NCBI GenBank assembly: GCA_021785255.1
Contig: JAJYGA010000018.1
Location: 1 to 37,536 of the forward strand
Reading direction: 5' to 3'
Source: Actinomycetes bacterium
GTDB lineage: Bacteria > Actinomycetota > Acidimicrobiia > Acidimicrobiales > Acidimicrobiaceae
DNA length: 37,536 nucleotides
Part shown: positions 24,618 through 33,446 of the stretch, piece after piece
Position numbering within the stretch: position 1 is the stretch's first letter
Layout: every line of letters starts with the position of its first letter
The notes under the pieces: generated by a model
What the model was told of the DNA's origin: nothing
Databases searched by the model: none
What the model saw: only the letters and a program-made list of their open reading frames with translations
Translations under genes and position numbers: made by a program

Positions 24618-26189
24618 GTGAGTCCACGCAAGAGTCAACGACGCGCCAATAAGACGTCAAGGAGCAGACGCTTAACCACCTTGCAGATCTACTTCCTGGT
24701 GTCGGTTTTATTACTCACTTTCGGGTTTGCAGTCGAAAAAGTGACCAAGGTGAACGTGGTTTCGCCAGGTGGATTTTCTCTTGCAGAGGACTCATTAGGA
24801 GCTGCTGGCTTGTCGATGCCGGTGGCGAGCGGGCCTACGAACAGTACCTCTGCATGGTACTGCACAATATCGAACAAAGGGAGTACTGCCAGTTCGCCAA
24901 GCTTGGAGATCTATAACGCGTCGACGACTGCATCACATATTCAGATCTTCACATCTTTGTCGCAGGCTAAAGCAAAGCGTACCATCACCATGAGGCCCTA
25001 CGCGACAATGTCGATTCCTATGACCTCATTTGAACAAGGGCAGAGATTTAGCGGCGTGACTGTGGTGGGCCAAAGCGGCAGACCGGTGGTTGCGGAGTCA
25101 ATATCCCTAGGTTCGCAAGTGATAAAGACACCGTGTCAGTCAACGCCAGGGTTTTTTTGGATGGTAACAGGACTATACACCCTCGCTAGAGATGCAGCCA
25201 ATATATCAGTCTATAATCCCTTTGCAGCACCAGCAGTTATCGACGTCTCTGCCCTAAGCGCGAGTGGGGAAGTTGTCCCAGGCAATCTTCAAGGAATTAT
25301 CGTGGGTGCAGGTCAGACAAGAACGATCAACCTAGATAGGGTGATTCCCCCGACCGCTAATCTGGCGGTGGTAGTAAGGGCCAGATCAGGTCGTGTTGTG
25401 GTGGGAAGTTTGCAAACTCGCGCAGATAAGTTTGCACAGGGAGTGGCTGTTCCGCAGACTACGATTCGTCCATCCACCTTTTGGAACTTCCCATATGTTC
25501 GCACTAGTCAAAGTTCTTCTTCTGCAGTTACAGTTTCCAACCCATCGGCCTCGGTCGCCAAGGTAAGGGTTCGTTTAGATACAACCTTCAATAAGCTGAC
25601 CTCGGCTCTACCTGGCGCACATGTAACGTCTCTAATGGAGACCATTCCTCCGTTCTCAACTGCGTCGGTTGAACTTTCCGGCGAGTTGGCGGTTCCAAGT
25701 GAGGGAGTATTTGGTGTTCATGTACGTTCGATTAATGGAGTAGGTGTTGGAGTATCTTTGAGTTCGGCTCTGAATTACTTTGGCAATTCGATATTTGTGG
25801 AACCTCCTTCTACTCCGCTTTACTCCAGCAAATGGCTTATCGTTTTATCGTCAATATCTAGCTTTGTGCCATCTAATCCTTTAGCAGTATCGCTGCGTAC
25901 AAAGACTATCGACCCGTTGGCTATCACTTCGGTGTCTACGTTTAACCAGAGTGTTCTGGCGGCGAAATTAAAGGTATTAAAAGGTGTGCGGAAACCCCCC
26001 AATACAGTTCATGGTTACTCTAAAGCGGCCAGCGTTGCCCCTTATACAGTGGTAAGTTCAGGTATATTGGACGTCAAAGTGAACAAAGTTCGCCCTTTGC
26101 TACTAATTCAGGCGGATTCACCCCTGGTTGTGCAGCCATCTTACAGCCCAAATGGAAGTATGGGCTTCTTCTCTATTCCGCTCAACTAA
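24618..26189 (+). CDS. DUF5719-like membrane-anchored extracellular protein
   Basis: 523 residues from the GTG at 24618, which has ATGAGG at a good distance; the frame is open further upstream to 24549, inside the GT2 gene, so the start is not certain. A basic N terminus is followed by one helix (LQIYFLVSVLLLTFGFAV), then an all-beta-looking, Ser/Thr/Val-rich extracytoplasmic region with repeated segments of the type SVYNPFAAPAVIDV and TVSNPSASVAKVRV, and a few cysteines. This is the pattern of DUF5719 proteins, which in many actinobacteria follow a large GT2 gene. No enzyme motif is seen. Function is unknown; a surface partner or acceptor for the GT2 product is a reasonable inference from adjacency. 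Confidence 0.7.
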   Translation: MSPRKSQRRANKTSRSRRLTTLQIYFLVSVLLLTFGFAVEKVTKVNVVSPGGFSLAEDSLGAAGLSMPVASGPTNSTSAWYCTISNKGSTASSPSLEIYNASTTASHIQIFTSLSQAKAKRTITMRPYATMSIPMTSFEQGQRFSGVTVVGQSGRPVVAESISLGSQVIKTPCQSTPGFFWMVTGLYTLARDAANISVYNPFAAPAVIDVSALSASGEVVPGNLQGIIVGAGQTRTINLDRVIPPTANLAVVVRARSGRVVVGSLQTRADKFAQGVAVPQTTIRPSTFWNFPYVRTSQSSSSAVTVSNPSASVAKVRVRLDTTFNKLTSALPGAHVTSLMETIPPFSTASVELSGELAVPSEGVFGVHVRSINGVGVGVSLSSALNYFGNSIFVEPPSTPLYSSKWLIVLSSISSFVPSNPLAVSLRTKTIDPLAITSVSTFNQSVLAAKLKVLKGVRKPPNTVHGYSKAASVAPYTVVSSGILDVKVNKVRPLLLIQADSPLVVQPSYSPNGSMGFFSIPLN

Positions 26190-26198
26190 CTGAGCCGC

Positions 26199-26588
26199 TT
26201 GGCCAAGGGAGATAGTTTTGAGTACCATCTGGAGATGGGATCATTTAAGGTCACAGTTCCAGGTTCAACCGTTGCCCTGAAAGACCACGAGCAAGTCGTG
26301 AAAGATGCTCCGGACTTGGGTTTTAGCGAGCTCTGGTCTTCCGCAGTTGAGCGTTACGATGCTTTTTCACCCTTGCTGGTTGCAGTAAATTGGACCTGCT
26401 CATTGCAACTAGGTATAGCCATAGTTCCCGTTTTTGGTGGAGGACCAGTGACTCTAGCCATGTCGGTTTCGGCCCTTTGTGATGGCGCGCCAGATCGAGT
26501 ATCGATAGGCGTTGGATCTTCGTCAACCTATGATTGTGGAGCGTTGGAACTCAAGTATCAAGGCACTGGAGATACAGTGAGATTTTGA
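26199..26588 (+). pseudogene. Truncated LLM-class F420-type oxidoreductase
   Basis: The 129-codon frame matches the N-terminal part of luciferase-like monooxygenase family F420-dependent oxidoreductases: LGFSELWSS, a DAFSPLLVAVNWT segment, LGIAIVPVFGGGPVTLAMSVSALCD and DRVSIGVGSSS, in the family's normal order. Family members run to about 280-340 residues; this frame stops about 20 residues after the GVGSSS motif, and the next 8 bases run into a convergent gene, so the C-terminal two thirds of the barrel are missing. No Shine-Dalgarno sequence precedes the TTG, and the possible ATG at 26235 is no better. It is most likely a decayed remnant, although expression of a short protein cannot be excluded. 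Confidence 0.7.
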
Positions 26589-26596
26589 ACCCTACT

Positions 26597-27175
26597 CTAT
26601 TTGATGCGGGAGAACGCCTCGTTCCATAAGGCGTCGTAGTCCGACTGATCGAGATATGAACACAGTTGAGTTAGCACTTTGAGTTCGCTGTTAGTAGCTT
26701 GTTCTTCGTCAAGTCCGGCCGTTCGATCCAACAACGCTTTCGACATGAGATCTGCGAGTTGGAATCCTGCTATAGGATCGGACCCTTCGAGGATTTCAAA
26801 GAGTTCTTTTAAATCGGAGTCTTTGGAAGTATCAGCTATCCGGTTTTTTGCGTTTCGAAACCTTACTGTTGCCAGTGCGAGTTCCAAAAGTGAATGCGTT
26901 CTCGTAACGACGATGGCGTAACGAGAACGACTTGTGACAAGCCGAAACTCACCTACGAGTTGAGAGGTGCCTATTACTGACCATCGGGCCAAGTTGGGTA
27001 ATGACTGTTGAAACTCAAGGAGCGTTGGCCCAGATCTCCAACTTGCGTAGATGGAGTTATCTTTAGAGAAGGTCTCAATATTGGTGCCATCAGATGTGGT
27101 GAGATAACGAGAGATGGCTGCTTCCATCTCTTTTACTCCGGTGGGAGTTTCTCGTTTGCCTAGTGAAATCTCCAC
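26597..27175 (-). CDS. Conserved-looking protein of unknown function
   Basis: 192 residues with no family that I recognise. It is soluble: no signal peptide or membrane helix. The middle (about 60-105) has alternating hydrophobic strands (WSVIGTSQLVGEFRLV, RYAIVVTRT), and the C-terminal half is helical and acidic. GTG start with GAGGTGG upstream. It lies 47 bp downstream of the RibD-C reductase gene on the same strand, so the two are probably co-transcribed, and its end is 8 bp from the LLM remnant. Confidence 0.6.
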   Translation of the reverse strand: MEISLGKRETPTGVKEMEAAISRYLTTSDGTNIETFSKDNSIYASWRSGPTLLEFQQSLPNLARWSVIGTSQLVGEFRLVTSRSRYAIVVTRTHSLLELALATVRFRNAKNRIADTSKDSDLKELFEILEGSDPIAGFQLADLMSKALLDRTAGLDEEQATNSELKVLTQLCSYLDQSDYDALWNEAFSRIK

Positions 27176-27222
27176 GTGCCACCTCGTTTCGGCTCAGGGA
27201 CCTGTTTGCACTTACAGTAAGT

Positions 27223-27927
27223 TTATTCTCTTACTCGATAGCGAAGATATATGTGGGTGTGGTCGGATGCAATAGCTATGAGTGAAATTGAACGTGCGAC
27301 CTTTCCTGCAAAGGTTGTGTGGTTGTCTTTGGAGATTAGCTGAGGGGCCACAGTAAGACATAACTCGTCAACCTGATTGGAGTCGATCAGGTTGCTAAGA
27401 AGAGTAGGGCCACCTTCACAAAGAATAGTTCCTTCGGATCGTTCTTTGAGGTATTCCATAATATGTTGGAGAAAGCGTCTATCAGGAGCAACTGTAATTA
27501 CGTCCAAGGACTTGGGAATGTCTGAGATGTCGTTCGTTTCAGGCGTAAAGACAAGAACCTTATTGGCATTAGTTCCAAGTCTTGAAAGGGGAGTGAGTGA
27601 CCGACTTCCACTGGCTATCACCGCGAGGCGAGGGGTGGGTTCAAGTCCAAGAGTAGATCTTAACTCTGAATACTTCAAATACTTGTTCACAGGTCCATAT
27701 GGCTCCAATATCGAAGTCTTAGCGCCCACGACGATATATGAAGAGATTGCTCGAAGATGATGGAAGATGAGTCTGTCTACATTTGAGGAGAGTTCTTTCG
27801 ACTTCCCGTTGGACGTTACAGAGCCATTTATAGACAAAACAAGGTTGCCCCGGATACTTCTCTGAAGTGGTGGGTATAGCTCGAGAAGTTGATCTATCGA
27901 GATTGTTTCATCGATCTCCTTGTACAC
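27223..27927 (-). CDS. RibD C-terminal domain (dihydrofolate reductase-like) protein
   Basis: 234 residues of the pyrimidine/dihydrofolate reductase fold family. Segments: RGNLVLSINGSVTSNGKS near 26-43 (substrate/NADPH strand), YIVVGAKT near 64-71, and CEGGPTLLSNLI near 169-180, the typical NADPH-binding loop. There is no N-terminal deaminase domain, so it is not a complete bifunctional RibD; members of this stand-alone group are annotated as pyrimidine reductase family proteins and their substrates are mostly undetermined. The GTG start has only a weak purine-rich site upstream. It is transcribed with the unknown gene that follows and is divergent from zapE, 77 bp away. Confidence 0.82.
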   Translation of the reverse strand: MYKEIDETISIDQLLELYPPLQRSIRGNLVLSINGSVTSNGKSKELSSNVDRLIFHHLRAISSYIVVGAKTSILEPYGPVNKYLKYSELRSTLGLEPTPRLAVIASGSRSLTPLSRLGTNANKVLVFTPETNDISDIPKSLDVITVAPDRRFLQHIMEYLKERSEGTILCEGGPTLLSNLIDSNQVDELCLTVAPQLISKDNHTTFAGKVARSISLIAIASDHTHIYLRYRVRE

Positions 27928-27970
27928 GTGCCCGCCCTTTTCAGTAGAAGTGAGATATTTTGCTTAGGTG

Positions 27971-28004
27971 TTGAGCTTGGACTAGCTTCCTCTAGGTTAT
28001 TAGC
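27971..28004 (+). promoter_or_regulatory. Promoter giving a leaderless zapE mRNA
   Basis: TTGAGC (27971-27976), a 16-bp spacer and TAGGTT (27993-27998), then six bases to the GTG at 28005. No Shine-Dalgarno sequence is present, so transcription should start on the first base of the gene. Confidence 0.5.
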
Positions 28005-29066
28005 GTGAACTTCGATAATATGCCCTTAGGACAAAAAGGTCTAGATGTTGCGGGGCTCCTTAGTGATCTTGTGCCACCAAAGAGACTTGAATCCATGGAT
28101 CTTACAACATATCTGCCTAATCCACAGTTTCCTAGCCAACTCCAGGCAAAAAATACGGTTGAGGACTTTATTGGCGATCTGACGAAAAAGGTGGAAAGAT
28201 CTGGTAGATTTCTGGGGCGTCGTCGTCTTTTCACCAAAGGTGTAAGAGCAGATTCTGTCGTTCCCAGTGCAGGACTTTATATAGATGGCGGGTTTGGGGT
28301 TGGCAAAACCCATCTTTTGGTCGGCGCTTACCAGAGCTTTCATTACTCCAAGGCATTCGTTAGTTTTTCAGATTTAACCTACTTCGTTGGAGCGCTTGGG
28401 TTCCAACAAGCGAGAGATGTTCTGTCGTCACTTGATCTTTTGTGTATAGATGAGTTTGAGTTGGACGATCCAGGAGACACTGTTCTTATAAGTAACCTAT
28501 GTTCTACCTTGACGCAAGAGGGTGTCCACTTGGTAGTTACGTCTAACACGTTACCGGATCGCTTGGGCGATGGGAGGTTCTCTTACGAGGACTTCTTACG
28601 GGAGATCCAAAGCTTGGCATCAATATTTAGCATCGTAAGGGTCGACGGACCTGACTACCGACACAGAGACTTCGATGTAGGAAAACTTCTCGAAATGTCA
28701 TCTCGATCAACTCTTGCTCATCTTGTGCGGCACGACGGCTGGCTTGTGATTGAGTTCAATGAGTTGATGAATTTTCTTTTTGATTCACATCCGGTGACCT
28801 ATCGTAAGAAAGTCGCTAGATATAACGGAGTGGTAATAACAGACGCTGAACCCTTTGACGATCAGGCCAAAGGATTAAGGTTCGTAAGCTTTATCGACAA
28901 GGTTTACGAGATGGAGATTCCACTTGCACTTTGCGATCTCTTTCTCCTCGATCTTTTCCCCAGAGCCTTTCTAGCAGGGGGATTTCGCCAAAAGTATGGA
29001 CGCTGCCTTTCTCGTCTCTACTCCTTGAACCTAGAGTTTGAGAGGAAACTCAAATCGGACCAATAA
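28005..29066 (+). CDS. zapE: Cell division protein ZapE (AFG1-like ATPase)
   Basis: 353-residue P-loop ATPase. Walker A GGFGVGKT is at 95-102 and Walker B LLCIDEFELDDPGD at 145-158; the sensor region TSNTLPDRLGDGRF near 182-195 is diagnostic of AFG1/ZapE. In proteobacteria ZapE acts at the Z-ring during constriction; the actinobacterial role is less studied. The GTG start is supported by the promoter spacing. The gene stands alone, and its last 36 bases overlap the end of the convergent histidine kinase gene. Confidence 0.9.
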   Translation: MNFDNMPLGQKGLDVAGLLSDLVPPKRLESMDLTTYLPNPQFPSQLQAKNTVEDFIGDLTKKVERSGRFLGRRRLFTKGVRADSVVPSAGLYIDGGFGVGKTHLLVGAYQSFHYSKAFVSFSDLTYFVGALGFQQARDVLSSLDLLCIDEFELDDPGDTVLISNLCSTLTQEGVHLVVTSNTLPDRLGDGRFSYEDFLREIQSLASIFSIVRVDGPDYRHRDFDVGKLLEMSSRSTLAHLVRHDGWLVIEFNELMNFLFDSHPVTYRKKVARYNGVVITDAEPFDDQAKGLRFVSFIDKVYEMEIPLALCDLFLLDLFPRAFLAGGFRQKYGRCLSRLYSLNLEFERKLKSDQ

Positions 29067-30173
29067 GCCACCTTTGTCGGGCTGTTTAAAAGTGATGGTA
29101 CCGCCAAGTTCTTTGGCCCTACTCTTCATGTTTGTGATACCGTTGCCAGTTGACGTTTTCTTGGGTAGGCCCACTCCGTCGTCTTTTACGCAGAGACTTA
29201 GTAGGTGATTGTCCACGAGCGCTATCTCGACCTCTATGCGGCTAGCCTTTGAATGACGTACGGCATTTGATAGTGCTTCTCGAAGAAACGCCAGAGCCGA
29301 CTCGGCAGACTTGTCGTCCAAGACCGTGTCGATAGCTCCAGATAGCCCTAAGGAGATATCCGCTTGAGCGGTGTTCTGATATTCGTCAACAAGCGATACG
29401 AATCTGTGGCGAACTCCTGCACTTGCCGAAGCAGACTTAGGTGTGTCTAAGGCGAAGATCGTTGTACGTATCTGCTTTATGGTATTGTCGAGCTGATCTA
29501 CCGACTCATAAAGTCGAGTTTTTATTCTATCGTCGTCGACCATTCTGATGATGCCTTGGAGTGATAGTCCTACTGCGAATAGTCGTTGAATTACCTCGTC
29601 ATGCAGGTCCCTAGCAATCCGTTCACGTTCTTTTGAGAGGGCGAACTCGTTGGATTCGCTCACTAAGAGAGAGTTTTCAATTGCGATGCCGGCCGCTTTT
29701 GCAACCGCGATAACGAGAGCTTCATCCTCTGAGGTGAAGTCGCTGTTGTCTTGTTTGTCCGTGAGATAGATGTTCCCAAACGCCCTCTTATCACAGATAA
29801 TGGGTACGCCAATGAAGCTATGCATTGGCGGATGACTCTCCGGGAAACCCGCGCTACTGTCATGCGTGGTTATGTCATGTAGCCGTATGGGTTTTTTGTC
29901 AGTTATCAGCAGTCCTAGAACCCCTCTGCCCGAAGGAAGATCTCCAATGGCTCGCTCCTGGTCTTTGTCTAGACCTAACGTAATGAACTGTTCTAGATGA
30001 TGTTGCGTGCGATCGAGCACTCCGAGAGCCGCGTACTTGGCGCCAGTCAGTGTCTTGGCGGATTCCAGCACCTGTCTAAGCAGTGAAGGCAAAGATAAAT
30101 CCGAACCTATCATAAGAACTGCGTCGAGTAATCGTTGAAGCTTATCTGGATCTGTGTGTTCTAAGGACTCCAC
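29031..30173 (-). CDS. GAF-domain sensor histidine kinase, NarL/DevS type
   Basis: 380 residues: one GAF domain (about 28-168), a HisKA_3 dimerisation domain with phosphoacceptor His191 in KERERIARDLHDEV, and a HATPase_c domain with LREALSNAVRHSKA (N box) and DDGVGLP (G1 box). Layout is similar to mycobacterial DevS/DosT but with a single GAF domain. There are no membrane helices, so it senses a cytoplasmic signal. No response regulator lies in the window, so the partner is elsewhere. The GTG start sits exactly six bases after a TATACT box on the minus strand. The 3' end overlaps zapE by 36 bases, tail to tail. Confidence 0.9.
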   Translation of the reverse strand: MESLEHTDPDKLQRLLDAVLMIGSDLSLPSLLRQVLESAKTLTGAKYAALGVLDRTQHHLEQFITLGLDKDQERAIGDLPSGRGVLGLLITDKKPIRLHDITTHDSSAGFPESHPPMHSFIGVPIICDKRAFGNIYLTDKQDNSDFTSEDEALVIAVAKAAGIAIENSLLVSESNEFALSKERERIARDLHDEVIQRLFAVGLSLQGIIRMVDDDRIKTRLYESVDQLDNTIKQIRTTIFALDTPKSASASAGVRHRFVSLVDEYQNTAQADISLGLSGAIDTVLDDKSAESALAFLREALSNAVRHSKASRIEVEIALVDNHLLSLCVKDDGVGLPKKTSTGNGITNMKSRAKELGGTITFKQPDKGGLLVRFEFPLKL

Positions 30174-30185
30174 AGCTTTAGTATA
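30174..30185 (-). promoter_or_regulatory. Leaderless -10 box for the histidine kinase gene
   Basis: On the minus strand TATACT (30185-30180) is followed by six bases and the GTG at 30173. A TTGGTT candidate -35 lies 15 bp further upstream, a short spacing. The divergent GalT-like gene begins 48 bp away and, in contrast, has a strong Shine-Dalgarno sequence. Confidence 0.5.
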
Positions 30186-30221
30186 AGAGACATATTAGCG
30201 AACCAAAGAGGAGGACGGGAA

Positions 30222-31250
30222 GTGCTTGAGTTTGTGGAGAGAGACTTAAAGGCGCAAGCGCCCGATCTGGTCGGTGGGAGTGGCTTTCAAGACGTTCGTC
30301 TTACATACCGAATAGATCCGTTGCTAGGTAATTCATCTAGGCTGATCTCGGGTTCAAAGTTGCAACCATCTGAACCGCCTGAGTATTCGATGATCTCTGA
30401 AAGAACTGGATTTTGTCCATTTTGCATCGATGCGATCGATGAGGCAACCTTCCCATTTCCAGATGAGTTGATTCCGGGCGGTAAGATCTCTTTGGGGAGT
30501 TCTCGGGTGGTGCCAAATATCTTGGCGTACTCGACTTACTCTGCTGTTGGCATCTATGACACCACTCGTCACTTTCTGACTTTGAAGGACTTCGACGAAG
30601 CACTCCTTGCAAATGCTTTCAAGGCCATGGGCTATCATACTCAGATGGTGAGAAGGCATGACCCCGAGCTCGAGTTCTCTTCGATCAACGCTAACTACTT
30701 AGCATCTTCAGGATCATCTCTTGTTCATCCTCATCTACAGTCTTCCAACGACTACGTTCCCCTTACAACGCAACGACTGTTCTTACAGCGCTGTAGGTCG
30801 TACCTCAGGGGTGAAAACGGTGAGACCGTGTTTGATGAGTACGTGAAGGCTGCTAACACCTCAGGTAGGTTTATCGCTGATACGGGTCGTATCAGCTGGA
30901 TCACTCCTTTTGCCCCTATTGGCTTTAATGAGGTGTGGGGGGTGTTTAAAGACAACTCAGACATAATACAACTGACGGACTATGACTACGATGAACTGTC
31001 GGCTGGATTGTCGAAGGTTTTCTCAGCCTATGAAGCCGCAAATCTCTCAGCATTTAACTTTTCTTTGCAAGGAGGAGGGAATGAGGGAGCACAGCTAGGC
31101 TATCGCGTAAACTTTAGAGTTGTTTCGCGATCTCCCCTTCAACCATTTTATCGCAGCGATGCAACATACTTTGAGAGACTTGGCCTTGAAGCCATGATTG
31201 ACCTTTCACCAGAAGACTGGGCAGAGCAGGTCCAGTTGCAGTTCCATTAA
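30222..31250 (+). CDS. Galactose-1-phosphate uridylyltransferase-like protein
   Basis: 342 residues of the GalT branch of the HIT superfamily. A zinc-binding CPFC pair (Cys65, Cys68) is in the N-terminal part and the active-site motif HPHLQ (169-173) matches HPHxQ, where the second His carries the nucleotidyl intermediate. Length agrees with bacterial GalT. The enzyme would exchange UMP between UDP-glucose and galactose-1-phosphate, or a related nucleotidyl transfer; sequence identity looks distant, so the substrate is open. The GTG start has a strong AGGAGG. A role with the GalE-like epimerase 15 kb away is possible, but there is no galK nearby. Confidence 0.75.
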   Translation: MLEFVERDLKAQAPDLVGGSGFQDVRLTYRIDPLLGNSSRLISGSKLQPSEPPEYSMISERTGFCPFCIDAIDEATFPFPDELIPGGKISLGSSRVVPNILAYSTYSAVGIYDTTRHFLTLKDFDEALLANAFKAMGYHTQMVRRHDPELEFSSINANYLASSGSSLVHPHLQSSNDYVPLTTQRLFLQRCRSYLRGENGETVFDEYVKAANTSGRFIADTGRISWITPFAPIGFNEVWGVFKDNSDIIQLTDYDYDELSAGLSKVFSAYEAANLSAFNFSLQGGGNEGAQLGYRVNFRVVSRSPLQPFYRSDATYFERLGLEAMIDLSPEDWAEQVQLQFH

Positions 31251-31401
31251 ATATTCTTATAAGCTTTGGCTACTTTATTCAAAGTGTAAAGATCAAGCAT
31301 CATATTTCGGAGCTTTTTCAAACTCTTCATAGTTTCTTATTAAGTCCAAGGTTCTCTGATCCGACGTTATGTCCATCTATTTGGCATAGGAGTGAGATTA
31401 G

Positions 31402-33114
31402 ATGACAGTTTTGAAAAAGGTGAGCATAGGCCTAGGAGCGGTGGCGATTTTAGCGTTGGTGCTTTCAACGGTTGCGTATTCGCGAGCTAGCGGCTCAAGA
31501 AGTGCCGTTAGTAGGTATAGGAATATCTACTATAACGCCCACGTAAATACCCTTGAGATGGTCAATTCGTTTTACACTTTTGATGATCAAATGAACATGT
31601 ATGTGTTGGTCGCATCAGCGCTTCCAAACAAGAAGGCTCTGATCTCTCAAACGTATTCTCAAGCGTTACAAGCAAAGACTCAATTTCAATCACTTCTTGC
31701 TTCGTCAAAGAAGTTTGCAGCATACGAGTCAGGTTCAGCGACTTTGCTGGCGACGATTCAGCAAGACTTTACGTCATATTCAAACTATGCTTCGCAGGTA
31801 AATCAAGCGGTTACATCTCACAACATAGCGAAGGCTGCTTATATCCAAACAGTGGGTAATCTGCAACCTTCCAACGGTATTATGGTGGCTTTAGACAAGC
31901 TTCAATCTTTGACCGCCAACAACTCGATGGCGCAGTTGAACTCAATTAGTTCTTTGCAAAGCACTATGGAGTCTGTCTCTGTGGCTATGGCTATTGCTGA
32001 TCTCGCCCTTGTTGCTAGCTTGTTCTACTTGTTTAGACGTTTGTTCTTGACTCCGCTCCTTGCTCTGGAAAAGAAGTTAGCGCAGCTCGCGGATGGGACT
32101 GCAGACATAAATTCTGAACTACCCGAAGACTCAAAGGACGAGTTTGGCCAGATCGCTAAAGGTTTCAACGGATTTAGGCGACGTTTGATGACAGCCATGG
32201 GTCAGGTAGCTTCCTCTGTCCAAGTCCTTGAGGTAACGGCCGACGGCTTGAAAGACCTCTCAGAAGGGCTTTCAAACGTTGCCGATGACACGGCGATCCG
32301 GGCCGAACAGGCATCTGCCAGTGCAGATCAAATCTTATCAAATGCGGCAGCTGTCTCAGAGGCAACAGATGAGATGCGTGTAGCAATCACGGAGATAGCC
32401 TCTTCTGCTTCCAAAGCGGCTCAAGTCGCGAGTTCCGCAGTTGGCGTTGCTGCGGTTGCCTCTGAAACAGTTCGGAGGTTAGGAGGCTCCTCCAATGAAG
32501 TCGGGGAGGTGGTGAAGACTATCAACGATATAGCCGAACAGACCAACCTCCTGGCTCTGAATGCGGCTATAGAAGCGGCCCGGGCTGGAGATGCTGGTAG
32601 AGGATTTGCCGTCGTTGCATCAGAAGTGAAAGATCTTGCAAAAGATACTGCAGCTGCGACAGAGGACATTGCAAAACGTATGGAGACAATCCAAGTCGAT
32701 ACCCAGCAAGTTGTGGATGCGATTAGTCAGATTTCAGATGTCATTCGTGAGATCAACGATCTACAGTCTTCTATCGCGTCTGCCGTGGAGGAGCAATCGG
32801 TGACTACTAACGAGATTGGACGTGTCGCTGCTGAAGTAGCCCAGGGATCCTCTGATGCTGTCGGCAATATCTCTCAAGTGGTTGCTACGGCTCATGAATC
32901 TAAGAGTAAGGTGGAGTCAACGAGAGCGTCTGTGTCTGATCTCGATAAGATTGCATCGGAGTTGAGTCAGTTAGTTGCTGGGTTTACCTCCTCAGCGCGC
33001 AATGCGACAGTGGAGGAGAGTCCAGGTGCAAAGTCATTCTCGGAGACAAGTACGACAAACTCCAAAAGGTCACGATCACGTTTTGGAGCTTTGGACCGGG
33101 TATCTGTGAACTGA
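31402..33114 (+). CDS. Methyl-accepting chemotaxis protein
   Basis: 570-residue transmembrane chemoreceptor. Helix 1 (about 7-26), an extracytoplasmic helical sensor domain (about 30-190) without recognisable ligand motifs, helix 2 (about 194-214), HAMP (about 215-270), then the coiled-coil signalling domain. The hairpin tip [28 protein letters not shown] near 385-412 is the conserved CheA/CheW contact. The C-terminal 30 residues are Ser/Thr-rich and lack the CheR/CheB tethering pentapeptide. The ATG has AGGAGTGAG upstream. No other chemotaxis or flagellar gene is in the window, so it is an orphan receptor. Confidence 0.92.
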   Translation: MTVLKKVSIGLGAVAILALVLSTVAYSRASGSRSAVSRYRNIYYNAHVNTLEMVNSFYTFDDQMNMYVLVASALPNKKALISQTYSQALQAKTQFQSLLASSKKFAAYESGSATLLATIQQDFTSYSNYASQVNQAVTSHNIAKAAYIQTVGNLQPSNGIMVALDKLQSLTANNSMAQLNSISSLQSTMESVSVAMAIADLALVASLFYLFRRLFLTPLLALEKKLAQLADGTADINSELPEDSKDEFGQIAKGFNGFRRRLMTAMGQVASSVQVLEVTADGLKDLSEGLSNVADDTAIRAEQASASADQILSNAAAVSEATDEMRVAITEIASSASKAAQVASSAVGVAAVASETVRRLGGSSNEVGEVVKTINDIAEQTNLLALNAAIEAARAGDAGRGFAVVASEVKDLAKDTAAATEDIAKRMETIQVDTQQVVDAISQISDVIREINDLQSSIASAVEEQSVTTNEIGRVAAEVAQGSSDAVGNISQVVATAHESKSKVESTRASVSDLDKIASELSQLVAGFTSSARNATVEESPGAKSFSETSTTNSKRSRSRFGALDRVSVN

Positions 33115-33446
33115 ACGAGTGGGGAAAATATCCTACACCTGAGACGTAATGGTGGTCGTGATTGGCCCATTGGAGGTGGCTTGGTTCAAAGCCAAGACCT
33201 ATTTCTGAAGGCCGCCCGTTGCGACTACGACCTTACCCGTGATGTTCATCACTTAGGAACCTTTTTAGCAGTGACCTAACCAAGTATCGCCCGTGTTTTT
33301 ATTGCTAGAGTTTTTGGTCGACAGGCGACAGTCCTTTGCCAGATCGAACGAGGTAAGCACATCTACAACCTCCGTCAGGGTGGATCAATCTGTGCAGCTG
33401 ATCCCTGTCGCAGGCATTACCTTGCCAGAAAACCTGGTGTTGATGG
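33115..33446. other. 332-bp intergenic region, possibly with decayed coding sequence
   Basis: It lies between the chemoreceptor and the convergent DsbA-like gene. A 6-bp hairpin, TGGCTT at 33177-33182 and AAGCCA at 33189-33194, could end chemoreceptor transcription but has no T-run. From about 33292 one plus-strand frame stays open to beyond 33446 and reads like protein (segment QIERGKHIYNLRQGG), without a start codon or Shine-Dalgarno sequence, and an in-frame stop precedes it. I cannot assign it to a family. Confidence 0.35.

Noticed and set aside
8496-26189. The whole glycan region as a recently acquired island
   Set aside because: I saw no tRNA, integrase, direct repeats or obvious composition change, and the F420/GT2/DUF5719 grouping looks like a conserved chromosomal arrangement.
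27223-27927. Riboflavin biosynthesis ribD
   Set aside because: Only the reductase-like domain is present, with no deaminase domain and no riboflavin genes nearby.
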